Below are positions 7,163 through 8,077 of a stretch of DNA of 8,077 bases, in pieces. The stretch covers positions 1 through 8,077 of the forward strand of contig JADFOC010000100.1 of assembly GCA_022563075.1 (NCBI GenBank). Direction: 5' to 3'. The notes under the pieces are model-generated. The model searched no databases. It was not told the DNA's origin and saw only the letters and a program-made list of their open reading frames with translations. The DNA comes from Pseudomonadota bacterium. Lineage in GTDB: Bacteria; Pseudomonadota; Gammaproteobacteria; Pseudomonadales; Pseudohongiellaceae. How positions within the stretch are numbered: the first letter of the stretch is position 1; every line of letters begins with the position of its first letter. Position numbers and translations under genes: made by a program.

Positions 7163-7381
7163 ATGACTATTGAGATAACCTACTGCACGGCTTGAGACTA
7201 CAAACCGGAAGCCGACCGTGTGTCGGCCGAGATAGTAAGCGCCACTGGTATTACTGCAACGCTGATCCCAGGGGGTGGTGGAGTCTTCGATGTGATCCAG
7301 GATGGCAAGCGGCTGTTTTGCAAACACGACACACATCGATTCCCCGAACCTGGCGAAATTTCACAGCTATTGGCTAGCTGA
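7163..7381 (+). CDS. SelW-like Rdx family selenoprotein with in-frame TGA (Sec11)
   Basis: Reading from ATG 7163 with the TGA at 7193-7195 taken as selenocysteine gives a 72-residue protein ending at TGA 7379-7381. It begins MTIEITYCTAUDYKPEA, so the TGA stands at the second cysteine position of the CxxC redox motif after the first beta-strand. The following Y-K-P recalls eukaryotic SelW (CxxU-GYKP). The rest matches bacterial Rdx proteins: TATLIPGGGGVFDVIQDGK, then RFPEPGEISQLL near the C-terminus, with no frameshift or further stop. Rdx proteins have a thioredoxin-like fold and a presumed thiol/selenol redox role; the substrate is unknown. A SECIS-like hairpin follows the TGA. The Shine-Dalgarno is weak (GGA at 7151), so translation may be coupled to astB, which ends 14 nt upstream. 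The end overlaps the convergent MFS gene by 15 nt. A pseudogene with a Cys-to-stop change is the alternative, made less likely by the intact downstream frame and hairpin. Confidence 0.82.
7196..7236 (+). promoter_or_regulatory. Candidate bacterial SECIS element
   Basis: Directly after the TGA, GCCGAC (7211-7216) and GTCGGC (7222-7227) form a perfect 6-bp stem closing a 5-nt loop, CGTGT. A possible lower stem pairs ACTA (7197-7200) with TAGT (7233-7236) across an internal loop. Bacterial SECIS elements lie inside the coding region just after the UGA, with the apical loop roughly 16-37 nt away and a G in the first two loop positions. Here the loop starts 22 nt after the TGA and its second base is G. 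The hairpin is seen; SelB binding is inferred. Confidence 0.65.
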
Positions 7382-8077
7382 GTCCTCGACAATATGATGG
7401 CGCGCATCCACCGGTCGTATCAGTGCGTTACTGACTAAAGCAATCCCAAGTAACATAGCCATCAACACCATGGTGGAATTGTAGAGGCCACTGGTGGGAT
7501 CGATGGTGCCCGCAGGCACTATCTCCATCAGTCGCGAAATAGTCACGGAATTTTGTGCAATCAGAATTTCGAGTTGATCCACCGGTGCGCCAAATTGGGC
7601 AAGAAAAGCGCTAGGGTCAATCTTGGTCATCAAGTCCTCGATAGCATTTTGTATGGAGTTCTGACGCAGCGAGGTAATCGCCAGTGGACCCAGTACCCCG
7701 GCCGTGCTCCAGGCGGTCAACAGGCGCCCATGAATGCCGCCGACGTAGCGCGTGCCGAACATATCGGCAAGATAGGCCGGTATGGTGGCAAAGCCGCCCC
7801 CGTACATGGTGAAAATAATCATGGTGGCGGCGTAGAAGTAGATTAACCACACCACCGATGGATTCACGCTGACTTGCTGCGCCGTAAACGGCACCGAAAG
7901 ATACAGGGCGATGCCGAGCACGAAGAAGATCCAATAGGTATTGCGCCGGCCGATGTAGTCGGAGGCACTGGCCCAGATAAATCGTCCTACCATATTGAAG
8001 GCGCTGATCATCACCACATAGGTGGCGGCGAAGGAGGTATCGACAATGCCCGGCAGGGTGCTCCCAAATATATCGGT
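7367..8077 (-). CDS. MFS transporter, OFA (oxalate/formate antiporter-like) family, C-terminal part
   Basis: Only the last 236 residues are in the window; the frame is open to the right edge, so the start and N-terminal half lie beyond it. The visible part is a polytopic inner-membrane protein. Its cytoplasmic loop motif GRFIWASASDYIGRR corresponds to the conserved MFS G-x-x-x-D-x-x-G-R-R loop between helices 8 and 9 in the second half. Hydrophobic helices follow (YWIFFVLGIALYLSVPF, VWLIYFYAATMIIFTMYGGG, and a last one around MVLMAMLLGIALVSNALI). The segment FGTRYVGGIHGRLLTAWSTA is typical of the OFA group, and a hydrophilic stretch of about 60 residues separates the last helices. Substrate cannot be told; a carboxylate is possible from the family. 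It converges on the operon and its stop lies inside the end of the selenoprotein gene, with no intergenic terminator. Confidence 0.85.
   Translation of the reverse strand, partial: TDIFGSTLPGIVDTSFAATYVVMISAFNMVGRFIWASASDYIGRRNTYWIFFVLGIALYLSVPFTAQQVSVNPSVVWLIYFYAATMIIFTMYGGGFATIPAYLADMFGTRYVGGIHGRLLTAWSTAGVLGPLAITSLRQNSIQNAIEDLMTKIDPSAFLAQFGAPVDQLEILIAQNSVTISRLMEIVPAGTIDPTSGLYNSTMVLMAMLLGIALVSNALIRPVDARHHIVEDSASQ

Noticed and set aside
7163..7381. Pseudogene with a premature stop
   Set aside because: The only in-frame stop falls exactly at a catalytic cysteine position, is a TGA, and is followed by a SECIS-like hairpin and an intact family-matching frame. Selenocysteine explains this better, though only genome-wide data can settle it.

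Overview
The window looks like part of a Gammaproteobacterium chromosome, probably marine or environmental. This rests on the operon type, the protein resemblance to E. coli and Pseudomonas Ast enzymes, and roughly balanced base composition; no rRNA or other taxonomic marker is present. It is dominated by one compact plus-strand operon for the arginine succinyltransferase (AST) pathway, with a divergent Lrp/AsnC-type regulator at its head and a convergent MFS transporter at its tail.

Layout. Positions 1-167 are non-coding and hold a roughly 100-bp palindromic element (2-101). Positions 168-656 (minus) encode an Lrp/AsnC regulator. The divergent intergenic region 657-835 holds a perfect 15-bp palindrome (709-723), a good sigma-54 type -24/-12 element (782-797) and a second, degenerate copy of the palindrome (809-823) just before the astC ribosome binding site. 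Then follow astC (836-2065), an M20 metallopeptidase-family hydrolase (2067-3299), astA (3296-4324), astD (4329-5795), astB (5811-7148) and a short selenoprotein gene (7163-7381). The C-terminal part of an OFA-type MFS transporter runs in from the right edge on the minus strand and stops at 7367.

How the genes work together. AstA succinylates arginine, AstB hydrolyses succinylarginine to succinylornithine, AstC transaminates it, and AstD oxidises the semialdehyde to N-succinylglutamate. The usual last enzyme, AstE (an M14-type zinc desuccinylase), is absent. The M20 hydrolase, from a family that includes DapE, ArgE and the glutamate-releasing carboxypeptidase G2, sits inside the operon and is the obvious candidate to release glutamate and succinate in its place. 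Several junctions overlap or are only a few bases long, so the genes are almost certainly co-transcribed and partly translationally coupled.

The most unusual object is the last gene. Between astB and the MFS gene is a 72-residue Rdx (SelW-like) reading frame interrupted once, by an in-frame TGA exactly where the second cysteine of the CxxC redox motif belongs. A stem-loop matching the bacterial SECIS pattern follows the TGA. It reads as a selenoprotein of CxxU type that ordinary gene calling would miss or truncate.
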